From contig OZ245715.1 in NCBI GenBank assembly GCA_965226965.1, positions 1,860,001 through 1,924,000 of the forward strand: a stretch of 64,000 bases of DNA, in the 5' to 3' direction. Position numbers and translations under genes: made by a program. The notes beneath the pieces were generated by a model. That model was not told the DNA's origin, searched no databases, and saw only the letters and a program-made list of their open reading frames with translations. This document shows, one piece after another, positions 1 through 8,849 of the stretch (within the stretch, counting starts at the first letter, position 1; every line of letters starts with the position of its first letter). This stretch comes from Endoryza foliicola. GTDB lineage: Bacteria > Bacteroidota > Bacteroidia > Chitinophagales > Chitinophagaceae.

Positions 1-490
1 AATCGTTTTTCTGAATAGTAGCTTCTGCAATGTGAAGGGGAAGCCAAGCGGTAACATAGGTCCATACTGCTGCAAGGTAGATGGTTTTGCCGATGGCAAA
101 TTTCTCCAGAAAACGAAAAGCCGGGATTTTAGGAGCGGTATACAGAAATGTAAGGATAGCAGCGGGTGTTAAGGCAATCCAATGAGAACGTAGTTGCCAA
201 GCGAAATACACACTGGCCAAAGCACCAATGCTTGTTAAGGTCAAATGCAAGTACCCGTAACGGTGGGTGAACTTTGAACGACGAATTTCAGCGGGGGCAT
301 TGGGGCTTAAAAACCAATGAAGGTTATAAGATGCCAATGTTGAACAGGCCACTAAAGACCAATACGATTGTTCTAACTCATTCGGTAAAATCAAGTACTG
401 CTGCGTTTGCCATACCATTAAAACAGCGGTAAAGCTGAGCCAGACACCGGTAAATAAAGGGAAATCGAGCCAGTTTAAAAATCGAGTCAA
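1..490 (-). CDS. UbiA-like prenyltransferase membrane protein (partial)
   Basis: Reading the minus strand from about 490 to the window edge gives an uninterrupted frame of 163 codons that runs off the window, so the C-terminus is missing. It is strongly hydrophobic with at least four membrane segments, and contains the Bacteroidota-style stretch SYNLHWFLSP seen in UbiA-like prenyltransferase family proteins. No ATG is available before the first hydrophobic segment. The TTG at 490 is the likeliest start; an ATT at 505 is an alternative, with an in-frame TGA just upstream. It follows the lipoprotein gene 501-965 on the same strand with almost no gap, so the two may be cotranscribed. The catalytic Asp-rich motifs of true UbiA enzymes are not visible in this part, so function is uncertain. 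Confidence 0.5.
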   Translation of the reverse strand, partial: MTRFLNWLDFPLFTGVWLSFTAVLMVWQTQQYLILPNELEQSYWSLVACSTLASYNLHWFLSPNAPAEIRRSKFTHRYGYLHLTLTSIGALASVYFAWQLRSHWIALTPAAILTFLYTAPKIPAFRFLEKFAIGKTIYLAAVWTYVTAWLPLHIAEATIQKND

Positions 491-500
491 ACGGCTTTGT

Positions 501-965
501 TTAATTTCTGTTCACAACAATGGTTGGAGTAGTAACGGTATCACTTACGTTGCCGGCCAAATCTCTTAAAGCGAAACGAATCACCAATGTATCATTTTCA
601 TACAAAGGAGGATTGTCGCTAACTTTAGGAGGGTTGATCGCTGAAACGAGGTAATTGCCGTATTCTAAATTTAATGCGAGCACACCACGTGGATTTTTCG
701 GATAGTCGCCAATGGTAAGCGAAAAAGTATCGCGAATGGTTGGAACAGTGCGCTTATTCTTGCGGATCTTTTCTACATAAATAGTGTTGCTGATATCGCC
801 TTCTTTGTCTGTGAAATCCAGACTTACAACCAAGGTTCCCCCACTGAATACTTCTGTTGAACTAACGCTCTTCAATTTGAGAGTGGGAGTGCTTTGAAGC
901 TTATCTTTGCTACAAGAAACCAATCCGAACATCAATACCGCGATATATAGATACTTTTGCTTCAT
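501..965 (-). CDS. small lipoprotein, unknown function
   Basis: A 154-residue protein with a lipoprotein signal: a short basic N-terminus, a hydrophobic core and a lipobox ending LVSC, giving lipidation at Cys18. The mature part is rich in beta-type sequence with polar and acidic residues (DKEGDISN, DLAGNVSD), like an Ig- or cadherin-like fold. It is probably anchored in the outer or inner membrane facing the periplasm. It is divergent from the LuxE-like gene at 1015, with 49 bp between the starts, and is followed closely by the membrane protein at 1-490. I do not recognise a specific family. Confidence 0.7.
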   Translation of the reverse strand: MKQKYLYIAVLMFGLVSCSKDKLQSTPTLKLKSVSSTEVFSGGTLVVSLDFTDKEGDISNTIYVEKIRKNKRTVPTIRDTFSLTIGDYPKNPRGVLALNLEYGNYLVSAINPPKVSDNPPLYENDTLVIRFALRDLAGNVSDTVTTPTIVVNRN

Positions 966-1014
966 AATCTGTAATTCATTACAAATTTAACAGTACAGAA
1001 GGTAAGATACGAAT

Positions 1015-2004
1015 ATGAATTGTGAATTGGAACATAAAATTTTCTCCGCAAATCCCTCAAATTTCGATGAGTTGGCTTTGGAAGTCTTTGAGTTTCAATA
1101 CCAAAACAATTTGCTGTACCGTACCTATGTTGACACTCTATATACGCATAAGCCGAGCCTAAAGTTGGCCAAAGACATCCCTTTTTTACCCATTCAATTC
1201 TTCAAGTCCCATTCCATTGTTTCCGGTTCCTTCGAACCCGAGCTCTGTTTTGAGAGCAGTGGAACTACGGGGGCCAATACCAGCCGTCATTTTGTGAAGA
1301 AAGCGGCGCTGTATGAAACAAGTTTTTTTACCTGTTTTGAGCAGTTCTATGGATCGGTAGAAAATTGGTGTGTCATCGGGCTACTTCCTTCTTATTTGGA
1401 AAGAAAGGCCTCTTCATTGGTGTATATGGTAGAAGCGATGATCAAGAAGTCGAAACACCCAAAAAGCGGTTTTTACCTGTACGAACATGAAAAACTCGCG
1501 CAGGTGTTAAGTGATTTGGAAGCGAAGGGGCAGCCGGTCTTGTTATTTGGGGTCACTTTTGGATTGTTGGATTTTGCAGAGAAATATCAGCTTCCATTAA
1601 AGCATACCGTGATCATGGAAACGGGTGGAATGAAGGGAAGAAGAACTGAAATGACCAGAACGCAGGTTCACGAAGAATTGGTGGCGGCTTTTCAAACCAA
1701 TGCCATTCATTCGGAGTATGGGATGACGGAATTGTTGAGTCAGGGTTATTCTAAAGGCGACGGTATTTTTCATGCGGCGCCTTGGATGCGAATAGCTGTT
1801 CGGGAAGAAGAAGATCCGTTGAGTGTGAAGATGAATGAAAAGGCTTCGGGAGTTATTAATGTGATTGATCTGGCGAATTTATATTCTTGTTCTTTTATTG
1901 CTACAGATGATGCGGGGAGAATTCATCCCGATGGAAGTTTTGAAGTGTTAGGAAGAATTGATCATAGTGATGTGAGGGGGTGTTCGTTGATGATAGCAGA
2001 ATAA
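1015..2004 (+). CDS. LuxE/PaaK-like acyl-protein synthetase
   Basis: A 329-residue member of the LuxE acyl-protein synthetase branch of adenylate-forming (ANL) enzymes. It shows the ATP-binding P-loop SSGTTG at residues 81-86, YGMTEL at 235-240 (the conserved YG-TE motif), ATDDAGR near 296-302 and the hinge-type stretch VLGRIDHSD near 311-319. Family members activate a carboxylic acid as acyl-AMP. In Bacteroidota these stand-alone copies often sit near polysaccharide or lipid genes and their substrate is unknown. ATG start at 1015. It is divergent from the lipoprotein at 965 and followed by a composite repeat at 2005. It is not part of a lux operon here. Confidence 0.85.
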   Translation: MNCELEHKIFSANPSNFDELALEVFEFQYQNNLLYRTYVDTLYTHKPSLKLAKDIPFLPIQFFKSHSIVSGSFEPELCFESSGTTGANTSRHFVKKAALYETSFFTCFEQFYGSVENWCVIGLLPSYLERKASSLVYMVEAMIKKSKHPKSGFYLYEHEKLAQVLSDLEAKGQPVLLFGVTFGLLDFAEKYQLPLKHTVIMETGGMKGRRTEMTRTQVHEELVAAFQTNAIHSEYGMTELLSQGYSKGDGIFHAAPWMRIAVREEEDPLSVKMNEKASGVINVIDLANLYSCSFIATDDAGRIHPDGSFEVLGRIDHSDVRGCSLMIAE

Positions 2005-2390
2005 GTTTTTAAGTTGTTGAGTTATTAAGTTTTGCGCAGCTTCGCTGCTTGGGGGAGTTCACCGCAGAGAGCGCCAAGATCGCAGAGAAGTCGCTAAGCC
2101 CTCTTCTGCACCTATCCTTTAATCTTTTAATCTTGATCCTTTTTTACCGCGGCGGCGCAGCGTCCTTCGACAGTGCCTTCGGCCCGCTCAGGACAAGCCC
2201 GCAGCGGCAACGCAGCGAATCCCTGTGCCTCTGTGACTCCGTGGTTCTGTATTTCCTCCGTCCTCTATCTTCCCTCCTCCCTCTTTCTTTTTGTATTTCC
2301 TCGTTCCTCGTCTCCTCTCATCCTCGTTCCTGTACTCCGCTGTTCCATTATTAATTATTAATTATTAATTGTTAATTAACTACTCTTTTG
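2005..2390 (+). repeat. composite intergenic repeat, copy 1
   Basis: No gene. The stretch is built from modules that recur across the window: (a) an AGTTATT-rich run ending in the small palindrome GCAGCTTCGCTGC; (b) ACCGCAGAGAGCGCCAAG with GAAGTCGC; (c) a GCGGCGCAGCG / CGCAGCGGCAACGCAGCG segment interrupted by a CCTTCGACAG...CTCAGGACAAG insert; (d) CTGTATTTCCTCC; (e) TTCCTCGTTCCTCG; (f) a GCTGTT-type sequence followed by TTAATTATTAATTATT. Open frames at 2049-2361 are translations of this repeat and are not credible genes. It lies between two converging genes. Confidence 0.85.
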
Positions 2391-3314
2391 TCAATTCACA
2401 ATCTTGCTAAAAAACTCCCACAACAAATCATTGGCGTTGATAAAGGTTGAGGGATCATCACCAATGGCGGAACCTTTCAATCCGCCGGGCCAAGCATGGC
2501 CTCCGTCGGTGGTAAGATAGTAATCGATGGTATTGTTCTTATTGCAATTACTCCATTTGGTGAATTTGAATTTTGAATCGTTAGTTATTACAATTGGGCC
2601 GATGGCGCAAGTGTTTTTAGATGCCCATACATTCAATACCGAATCTACCGGTGCTAACCAGAGTCCGGTTGTTCCGGTTCCATTACCATAACCGCCTTTG
2701 TACGGTACGTTTTGATCGTTTACAGAATGCATGTGCAATACAGGAACCGGCTTACTTGGATTGCAACTAGAAACTACCATGGTACAAGCATTGGGGGCAA
2801 TGCCGGCAATTTTATCTGAGAGTTCACAAGCCAATCGATAGCTCATCATTCCTCCATTCGAATGTCCGGTGGCGAAAACTTTCTTAGAGTTGATCTTATA
2901 TTTAGAGAGAAGGGTGTCAATTAAAACGCTGATGAATTTCACATCGTTGATGTTTTGTCGAACCGCATAATCACAGCAACTACCTGCATTCCAAGTTCTC
3001 GCTTTTAGCAGTCCATCGCCCTCTACTCCATTCGGATATACCACTGCAAAATGCGCTGTATTGGCTTTATCGGTCAATTTATTGGTGGCTTCAAATTGAG
3101 TGGCACTTCCGCCTCCGCCGTGCATGGCGATAACTAATGCAAAATTACTGCTATCATAATAGTTGGGAGGGAGATTGAGCATGTAAGTGCGCTGCAAACC
3201 ATCAACCGTGAGTGTTCCACTGAACCTGTAAATACCATCGGCTGGGGGCACGGTTTTCTTGCACGACGACAATAAAATAAAGGCCGCCAATACAACGGCA
3301 ATGGTTGGTTTCAT
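2391..3314 (-). CDS. secreted PHB-depolymerase/feruloyl-esterase-like lipoprotein
   Basis: A 307-residue alpha/beta hydrolase of the LpqC / poly(3-hydroxybutyrate) depolymerase-like esterase family (CE1-like). The start at 3314 is chosen because a lipoprotein signal follows at once, with lipobox LLSSC (Cys18); an upstream TTG-type extension lacks a signal. MHGGGG near residue 65 forms the oxyanion region, GHSNGG near 150-155 carries the nucleophile Ser152, and GGHAWPG near 271-277 supplies the His. Several Cys pairs fit an oxidising periplasmic or surface location. Likely substrates are esters on plant polysaccharides or polyesters; the sequence cannot distinguish these. It is divergent from the reductase at 3423. 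Confidence 0.82.
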   Translation of the reverse strand: MKPTIAVVLAAFILLSSCKKTVPPADGIYRFSGTLTVDGLQRTYMLNLPPNYYDSSNFALVIAMHGGGGSATQFEATNKLTDKANTAHFAVVYPNGVEGDGLLKARTWNAGSCCDYAVRQNINDVKFISVLIDTLLSKYKINSKKVFATGHSNGGMMSYRLACELSDKIAGIAPNACTMVVSSCNPSKPVPVLHMHSVNDQNVPYKGGYGNGTGTTGLWLAPVDSVLNVWASKNTCAIGPIVITNDSKFKFTKWSNCNKNNTIDYYLTTDGGHAWPGGLKGSAIGDDPSTFINANDLLWEFFSKIVN

Positions 3315-3422
3315 GGTAGGTGTTTGAATTTTGACTGTAAGAATAGAAAAAAGTTTAAAGAATTCATAGCTTTGAGCGGTCATTCAAATCAAAATCACTC
3401 GGTAGCACAATCCCTAGGCTTT

Positions 3423-3986
3423 ATGCGTAAGCTCAAACTAATTGCACATATCTCGCTCGACGGTTTCATTGCCAATGCAACAGGCTCTTTGGAAGGCTTT
3501 CAAGCCGGAGAAGAAAACTTGAATTTCGTTTGTGATATTGTATCGAGTTGTGATACGGCCATTATGGGAAAGAACACATTCTTGCTACTCGATCCATTTT
3601 GGTTGAAAGCAAAAGATCATTCGAATGCCAGCGAGGCAACTGTTCGTTTCTCCAAATGGTATTGCGAATCAAAAAGACTTGCGGTGAGTAAGGCTAGCCG
3701 AAAATCGATCCATGGAGAAGAGTGGGTGAATGGTAATCTAGTGTACCATTTCGCGGCAGCAAAAAAGCAAGCAGGGAAAGACATGGTGCTCTTTGCCAGT
3801 CCCGGCATTTTTCATGAACTTCAATCCGCCGGCCTCATCGATGAATATTGGATATTCACTAATCCGGTTTTGTTCGGCACCGGCATTCCACTTTTCGACA
3901 AAGGCATTAAGCCTGGATCATTGACCTTGAAAAAAGTTCAGCAGTTTCCGAATGGGGAGTTGGCACAATGCTATGGGGGTAATTAA
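3423..3986 (+). CDS. RibD C-terminal/dihydrofolate reductase-like protein
   Basis: A 187-residue stand-alone member of the RibD_C / bifunctional deaminase-reductase family. The N-terminus RKLKLIAHISLDGFIA is the typical first strand and active-site loop, AIMGKNTF is the NADPH-binding helix region, and VLFASPGIFHELQ the second nucleotide-binding turn. The open frame extends upstream to 3324, but the ATG at 3423 places the signature at residue 1, so I use it. These proteins are annotated as dihydrofolate reductase family, yet most are not functional DHFRs and their substrate is unknown. It is cytoplasmic, with no signal peptide. Confidence 0.85.
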   Translation: MRKLKLIAHISLDGFIANATGSLEGFQAGEENLNFVCDIVSSCDTAIMGKNTFLLLDPFWLKAKDHSNASEATVRFSKWYCESKRLAVSKASRKSIHGEEWVNGNLVYHFAAAKKQAGKDMVLFASPGIFHELQSAGLIDEYWIFTNPVLFGTGIPLFDKGIKPGSLTLKKVQQFPNGELAQCYGGN

Positions 3987-4385
3987 GAATTAATAATTAA
4001 TAATGGAACAGCCGAGGTAATTAATAATTAACAATTAATAATTAATAATGGAACAGCCGGCGAGATCAAGAAAGAGCAGGGGGAGGAACAGGGGGAAAGT
4101 AGGAACGAGGATGAGAAGAAACGAGGAACGAGGAAAGGCAGAGTGACCGCCAGCGCTGCGTTCTCGCTGCGATCGCTGCGACGCCGCGGTTCAAAAATGA
4201 GCAATCGAACTGATCAAATATCGGGTTCTAACCTGTGAAAATCTGTATTAATTTGTGGTATCCGTGGTCAAAAAAACAAAAACTACTCTGCGAAACCTTC
4301 GCGGTCTTGGCGCTCTCTGCGGTGAACCCCATGCAGCTACGCAAACCTCAATAACTTACAGCTCACAACTCTCCACTATATCAAT
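3987..4385 (-). repeat. composite intergenic repeat, copy 2 (reverse orientation)
   Basis: No gene. Modules run in reverse: two AT-rich TTAATAATTAATAATGG ends each followed by AACAGCCG (a complete AACAGCCGGC at 4052-4061), then the purine-rich GGAACGAGGA tract, the CGCTGCG/GCCGCGG segment, a CTGTATTAATTTGTGG module, and the TCTGCGGTGAACC module near 4310-4330. It separates two converging genes. The frame at 4255-4458 is repeat translation. Confidence 0.85.
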
Positions 4386-5426
4386 TTACTCTTTCGTAGC
4401 AATGATTTTTACAACAGAATCGATGAATAGGCTCTTACTTGGACAGTTCCCCGATTGATTAACAATGTAGCGAAAACTACTAAAATCGATGTGCTCGGCA
4501 CCCGAGACCTTTTGAATGCTCACGTTAGCATTGGCTAACTTTTCTTTAAAGTTATAAACCGAATCATAGTGCGCACTCGTATCTACTGCCGATTGTTCGA
4601 ACCTAAAGTAAGGAACTTTTATTTTCAAATCTTTGAAAGCACTGAAAGATCTGAGGCTATCGAAATCTTTGTCTTCAGCGCTGCCTCCGCTATAATGATG
4701 AAACTCTGATCCATCCAGCGAAATGATTCTCTTTAAATGAGTAATATGAGGACTCAATAACGCCGCTGCCAATCCACCCCAACTATACCCAATCAGTGTA
4801 ATATTAGTGGTATCAACTCCTGGAACCGATTTACAGTAACTATATACTTTAATAGCATCATTCACTTGTTCCATTAGGTCTTCTTTTTTTGTGGTCATAT
4901 CACCCGGATACCGGCCAATAGAATTTACGCTTGCTACAACGATTCCTTTTTTTACCAATGATTCCATCAGAGGAACATTTTCATATCCCATTCCATTGTA
5001 GGATGCCAAATAAATCACCAATGGAAAAGTCCCCTTTGACTGATTGCGATTTAGATAGGATACGGTTTTAAAATGTAAAAATCTACTTGTGTCACTACAC
5101 TTTAATTGTCCAACAATGTCATTTGCCATCTGTGCTGTAAACCCTTTATAGGCTGGGTTGTCCAAGTATTTCAATGCTCTCGATTCCAATAACCCCAGAA
5201 AATAACCGTACTCAATTGTTTCGCCAGGAAGATTAACAGAATCTGTTGGATACCATACATCAATATCTATCGGCCGAAAATGCATGGGTTTAGTTATTTC
5301 AAGTTCTGGATTGAAAATTCTCGAACTATCGGACAAGAAAACCGAACGATACCCAACATCGAAGCGAGGTGTAGGATGGCTGCACGAAGCCAATACTATG
5401 AAAACGAAGAAAATTAAAGAACGCAT
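4386..5426 (-). CDS. alpha/beta-hydrolase lipoprotein
   Basis: A 346-residue lipoprotein with lipobox VLASC (Cys15). It has a hydrolase core in which LIGYSWGG (Ser215) is the nucleophile elbow and a late SGAEHIDF stretch supplies the probable catalytic His. It resembles platelet-activating-factor acetylhydrolase-like or dienelactone-hydrolase-like proteins, with the segment DIDVWYPT before the core as in that group. It is likely exported and membrane-anchored, acting on small esters or lipids; the substrate is unknown. It is transcribed away from the Gfo/Idh/MocA gene at 5782. Confidence 0.75.
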   Translation of the reverse strand: MRSLIFFVFIVLASCSHPTPRFDVGYRSVFLSDSSRIFNPELEITKPMHFRPIDIDVWYPTDSVNLPGETIEYGYFLGLLESRALKYLDNPAYKGFTAQMANDIVGQLKCSDTSRFLHFKTVSYLNRNQSKGTFPLVIYLASYNGMGYENVPLMESLVKKGIVVASVNSIGRYPGDMTTKKEDLMEQVNDAIKVYSYCKSVPGVDTTNITLIGYSWGGLAAALLSPHITHLKRIISLDGSEFHHYSGGSAEDKDFDSLRSFSAFKDLKIKVPYFRFEQSAVDTSAHYDSVYNFKEKLANANVSIQKVSGAEHIDFSSFRYIVNQSGNCPSKSLFIDSVVKIIATKE

Positions 5427-5781
5427 AAGCAGTCGTTATAAGTGCTGAAAGTACAAAAGGATACTGTGAAATTTTGTTAAAACAGCCGGAGTAATTAATA
5501 ATTAATAATTAATAATGAAACAGCCGGCGAGATCAAGAAAGAGAAGGGGGATGAACAGGGGGCGCTGCGAAACCGCTGCGACCGCTGCGCCGCTGCGGTA
5601 AAAAAAGGATCAGGATTAAAAGATTAAAGGATATGTGCAGATGAGGTCTTCGCGACTTCTCTGCGATCTTGGCGCTCTCTGCGGTGAACCCCAAGCAGCG
5701 AAGCTGCACAAAACTCAATAACTCAAAACTTATAACTCAAAACTCACCTCTCAACTCGCCCCGCTTTTTGTACATTCGCTT
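5427..5781 (-). repeat. composite intergenic repeat, copy 3 (reverse orientation)
   Basis: No gene. The composite repeat fills about 5481-5755 in reverse order: AACAGCCGG, the TTAATAATTAATAATGA tract, AACAGCCGGC, the purine-rich tract, the GCTGCGACCGCTGCGCC segment, the GATTAAAAGATTAAAGG linker, the GCGACTTCTCTGCGATC module, and the GCAGCGAAGCTGC palindrome with ACTCAATAACTCAAAAC. This copy lies between two divergent gene starts, so the promoters of both genes must lie within or beside it. The sequence TACATTCGCTTATG just before 5782 could be the promoter box of the downstream gene. Confidence 0.8.
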
Positions 5782-6846
5782 ATGCAACCCATTAAAACAG
5801 CCCTGGTTGGTTATGGATTGGGTGGACGTTGTTTCCACGCCCCCTTCATTGCCAATCTGCCTCAATACTACGACCTGCGCATGATTTTCGAACGCTCAAA
5901 GGATACCGCGAAAGAGCGTTATCCTTCCGTTCAAATAGTACGATCCATAGAAGCGATCTTAGAAAACCCTGAGATTGAACTGGTGGTGGTGACCACCCCA
6001 AACGATACCCATTATCCTTATGCATTGGCGGCATTAGAGGCAGGTAAAAATGTGGTGGTAGATAAGCCCATGACCATTACCGCGCAACAAGCGCATCACC
6101 TCATTCAAGTAGCGAAAGAGAAGAACTTGGTTTGCAGTGTGTACCAAAATCGTCGCTATGCCAGCGATGCCAGAACCCTTCAAAAAGTAATCAAGAGCGG
6201 CGCACTTGGTGATGTTTGGTATTTCGAAGCACAGTACCACCGCTTTCGACCCGAATTAAAAAATAGTTGGAAAGAAACGGCCGTGCCCGGAAGTGGAATA
6301 TTGTACGATTTAGGTGCGCACTTAATTGACCAAGCCCTGCACTTGTTTGGCATACCCCAAACCCTAGTGGCACATACCGAAATGCAAAGACCCGGCACGG
6401 AAGCCATCGATTATTTCGATATCATACTTCAGTTTGCTTCTACAAGGGTTCGACTAACAGCAGGTATGCTAGTACGTGAGCAAGGACCTCGCTTGCAATT
6501 GCACGGCACTAAAGGTTCTTTCATTAAAAATGGAGATGATCCGCAAGATATGGCCGCCCGTGAAGGCATACTACCATCTGATCCGAACTGGGGATTGGAA
6601 GATCCTTCTATCTACGGTCTGCTTCACAACGATGAAGGCAAACAAATCATTCCTTCCGAAAAAGGAGATTTTGGATTGTATTACGAAAATTTTTACAAGC
6701 ATGTTCGCGAAGGAGCTGTGTTGAGAGAAAAGCCCGAACATGGTTACAATGTTGTTACTTTGATAGAACAGGCTTTGCTGAGCAGCGAACAGCAACAAGT
6801 GATGCCTGTATCTCATTTACTATTACCCGTTGAATACATTATTTAA
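5782..6846 (+). CDS. Gfo/Idh/MocA family NAD(P)-dependent oxidoreductase
   Basis: A 354-residue two-domain dehydrogenase. The N-terminal Rossmann domain starts with ALVGYGLGGRCFHAPF (the GxGxxG variant used by this family) and has the VVDKPMT motif, whose Lys takes part in catalysis. The C-terminal alpha/beta domain includes LYDLGAHLIDQAL with the conserved Asp and His. It probably oxidises or reduces a sugar, inositol or sugar acid in the cytoplasm with NAD(P). It is followed after 12 bp by an IlvD/Edd sugar-acid dehydratase, which suggests a shared role in non-phosphorylative sugar or sugar-acid breakdown. Confidence 0.88.
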   Translation: MQPIKTALVGYGLGGRCFHAPFIANLPQYYDLRMIFERSKDTAKERYPSVQIVRSIEAILENPEIELVVVTTPNDTHYPYALAALEAGKNVVVDKPMTITAQQAHHLIQVAKEKNLVCSVYQNRRYASDARTLQKVIKSGALGDVWYFEAQYHRFRPELKNSWKETAVPGSGILYDLGAHLIDQALHLFGIPQTLVAHTEMQRPGTEAIDYFDIILQFASTRVRLTAGMLVREQGPRLQLHGTKGSFIKNGDDPQDMAAREGILPSDPNWGLEDPSIYGLLHNDEGKQIIPSEKGDFGLYYENFYKHVREGAVLREKPEHGYNVVTLIEQALLSSEQQQVMPVSHLLLPVEYII

Positions 6847-6858
6847 ACGAATTGCTAT

Positions 6859-8571
6859 ATGGCGAAAGAATTAAGAAGTCGCGGCTGGTTTGGAAAAAAA
6901 GGGAAAGACGGATTCATTTACCGCGCTTGGATGAAAAACCAAGGCATTCCCGATTTTGAATTTCAAGGCCGACCCGTGATCGGTATCTGTAATACATGGA
7001 GTGAACTTACTCCCTGCAACGCCCATTTCAAAGAATTGGCCGAAAGTGTAAAGCGAGGCATTTTGCAAGCAGGTGGCTTTCCTGTTGAATTTCCGGTGAT
7101 GAGTTTGGGTGAAACCCTCATTAAACCCACCGCCATGCTATACCGCAATTTGGCGAGTATGGATGTAGAAGAATCCATTCGTGCGAATCCGGTTGACGGC
7201 GTAGTGCTGCTCTGCGGATGTGATAAAACAACGCCCGCCTTGGTAATGGGCGCTTGTAGTGTTGACATCCCCGCTATTGTAGTATCGGGAGGTCCGATGC
7301 TAACGGGTAGCTATAAAGGAACTCCTATTGGTACCAGCGATGTGTGGCGTTTCAACGATGCCCTTCGTTCCGGAGCCATGAGCGAAGAACAATTGGCCGA
7401 AGCCGAAGCCAGTATGTGTAGAAGCAGAGGGCATTGTGCCGTAATGGGTACCGCCTCTTCAATGGCTTGTATGGTAGAAGCATTAGGACTCACCTTAAGT
7501 GGCAATGCAGCCATTCCTGCTGCCGATTCCAGAAGAAAGGTATTGGCGCAGTTTTCGGGTATGCGTATTGTTGAAATGGTGAAGGAAGATTTAAAACCTT
7601 CCGATATTCTTACAAGAAAAGCATTTGAAAACGCGATCAAAATAAATGCTGCCGTGGGAGGCTCTACCAATTTTGTGATTCATTTATTGGCCATTGCAGG
7701 TAGAGTAGGAGTGGACCTGAGCTTGGAAGATTTTGACACGCATTCTCAAGGCGTACCGTTGTTGGCCAATATTCAACCATCGGGCACCGGCTTCATGGAA
7801 GATCTGTTTTACGCAGGGGGATTGCCGGCGGTTATTAAAGAACTCTTACCCAAGATTCATAAAGATGCCATTACGGTCACTGGAAAATCGATGGAAGAAA
7901 ATGTATCCATCGCTGAAAACTATAATACTGAGGTGATCGCATCTTTGGAAAAGCCGGTGAATTCGGTTTCCGGAATCATTGTATTGAAAGGGAATTTGTG
8001 CGAAGCGGGATGTATCATCAAGCCTTCTGCGGCGAGTCCTCACTTAATGAAACATAAAGGTAAAGCGGTGGTGTTTGAAACCATTGAGGATTACAAAGCA
8101 CGCATCGATGATCCCAATTTAGAAGTAGATGAAAACAGTGTGTTGGTGTTGAAGCATGTGGGTCCGAAAGGATATCCCGGTATGCCGGAAGTGGGCAATA
8201 TGGCGCTACCGAAGAAATTATTAGCGCAAGGTGTGAAAGATATGGTGCGGATTTCGGATGGAAGAATGAGTGGAACAGGATTTGGGACGGTGATTTTGCA
8301 TGCATCTCCTGAAGCTGCCGAGGGCGGTAATTTCGCAGTGGTGCAAGATGGAGATTTGATAGAGTTAGATGTAGACGCACGTTCGTTGATACTGCATGTA
8401 AGCGATGAAATTTTAGCCGAGCGTAAAAAGACCTGGCAATCTAAAGCCGTAAACCCCGGTAGAGGATATGTGGGATTGTATGTAAGAACGGTGGAGCAGG
8501 CGCATTTGGGATGTGATTTGGATTTTTTGAAGGGGAAGTCGGGGAGTGAGGTGACGAGGGATTCGCATTGA
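6859..8571 (+). CDS. IlvD/Edd family dehydratase, likely a sugar-acid (pentonate) dehydratase
   Basis: A 570-residue Fe-S dehydratase. Iron-sulfur and active-site Cys regions are visible: GICNTWSELTPCN, LLCGCDKTTPA and MCRSRGHCAVMG. The CDKTTPA and SGGPML variants are characteristic of pentonate/L-arabinonate-type dehydratases, whereas true dihydroxy-acid dehydratase (IlvD) has CDKNMPG. It probably converts an aldonate to a 2-keto-3-deoxy acid in the cytoplasm. There are no isoleucine/valine genes nearby, and the preceding Gfo/Idh/MocA gene (12-bp gap) fits sugar oxidation, so I favour a catabolic sugar role over branched-chain amino-acid synthesis. Length is normal for the family. Confidence 0.88.
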   Translation: MAKELRSRGWFGKKGKDGFIYRAWMKNQGIPDFEFQGRPVIGICNTWSELTPCNAHFKELAESVKRGILQAGGFPVEFPVMSLGETLIKPTAMLYRNLASMDVEESIRANPVDGVVLLCGCDKTTPALVMGACSVDIPAIVVSGGPMLTGSYKGTPIGTSDVWRFNDALRSGAMSEEQLAEAEASMCRSRGHCAVMGTASSMACMVEALGLTLSGNAAIPAADSRRKVLAQFSGMRIVEMVKEDLKPSDILTRKAFENAIKINAAVGGSTNFVIHLLAIAGRVGVDLSLEDFDTHSQGVPLLANIQPSGTGFMEDLFYAGGLPAVIKELLPKIHKDAITVTGKSMEENVSIAENYNTEVIASLEKPVNSVSGIIVLKGNLCEAGCIIKPSAASPHLMKHKGKAVVFETIEDYKARIDDPNLEVDENSVLVLKHVGPKGYPGMPEVGNMALPKKLLAQGVKDMVRISDGRMSGTGFGTVILHASPEAAEGGNFAVVQDGDLIELDVDARSLILHVSDEILAERKKTWQSKAVNPGRGYVGLYVRTVEQAHLGCDLDFLKGKSGSEVTRDSH

Positions 8572-8796
8572 TTGATTGAGTATTGAGTTGTGAGTTTTAA
8601 GTTTGGGAGACCATACAAAGCGTAAATTAATTTCTAGTCATCAAAATATTCGATCAGTTTACTTTACCGCAAAGTAAGGAAGAACGCAAAGGTCCGCAAC
8701 GAAATCCTTAGCGACTACTTCGCGTACTTTGCGCTCTCCGCGGTGAACTCATTAAGCAGCGAAGCTGCGCAAAACTCAATCTAGTATCTAAATAAA
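8572..8796 (-). repeat. composite intergenic repeat, copy 4
   Basis: After the dehydratase stop there is a short composite-repeat copy in reverse: TTTACCGCAAAGTAAGG with GAACGCAAAGGTCCGCAACG, then a GCGCTCTCCGCGGTGAAC segment and the GCAGCGAAGCTGCGCAAAAC palindrome module. No gene is present. Confidence 0.75.
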
Positions 8797-8819
8797 AAAG
8801 GCTCCCATCGGGAGCCTTT
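8797..8819. terminator. bidirectional intrinsic terminator
   Basis: A perfect 10-bp stem AAAGGCTCCC / GGGAGCCTTT with the three-base loop ATC. It has A-rich sequence before and TTTA after, so it can stop transcripts from both the dehydratase (plus) and the receptor gene 8850-11477 (minus). Confidence 0.85.
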
Positions 8820-8849
8820 AATTCTTAATTCTTAACTCTTAATTCTTAA

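Noticed and set aside
2049..2361. Two overlapping plus-strand open frames (62 and 101 codons)
   Set aside because: They are translations of the composite repeat; low-complexity Ser/Leu/Phe content and no relation to any domain. The same is true of short frames at 4255-4458, 5533-5718, 24299-24517, 34616-35022, 53544-53877 and 58047-58343.
6859..8571. Dihydroxy-acid dehydratase of isoleucine/valine synthesis (ilvD)
   Set aside because: The CDKTTPA and SGGPML motifs point to the sugar-acid dehydratase branch, and no branched-chain amino-acid genes are nearby.
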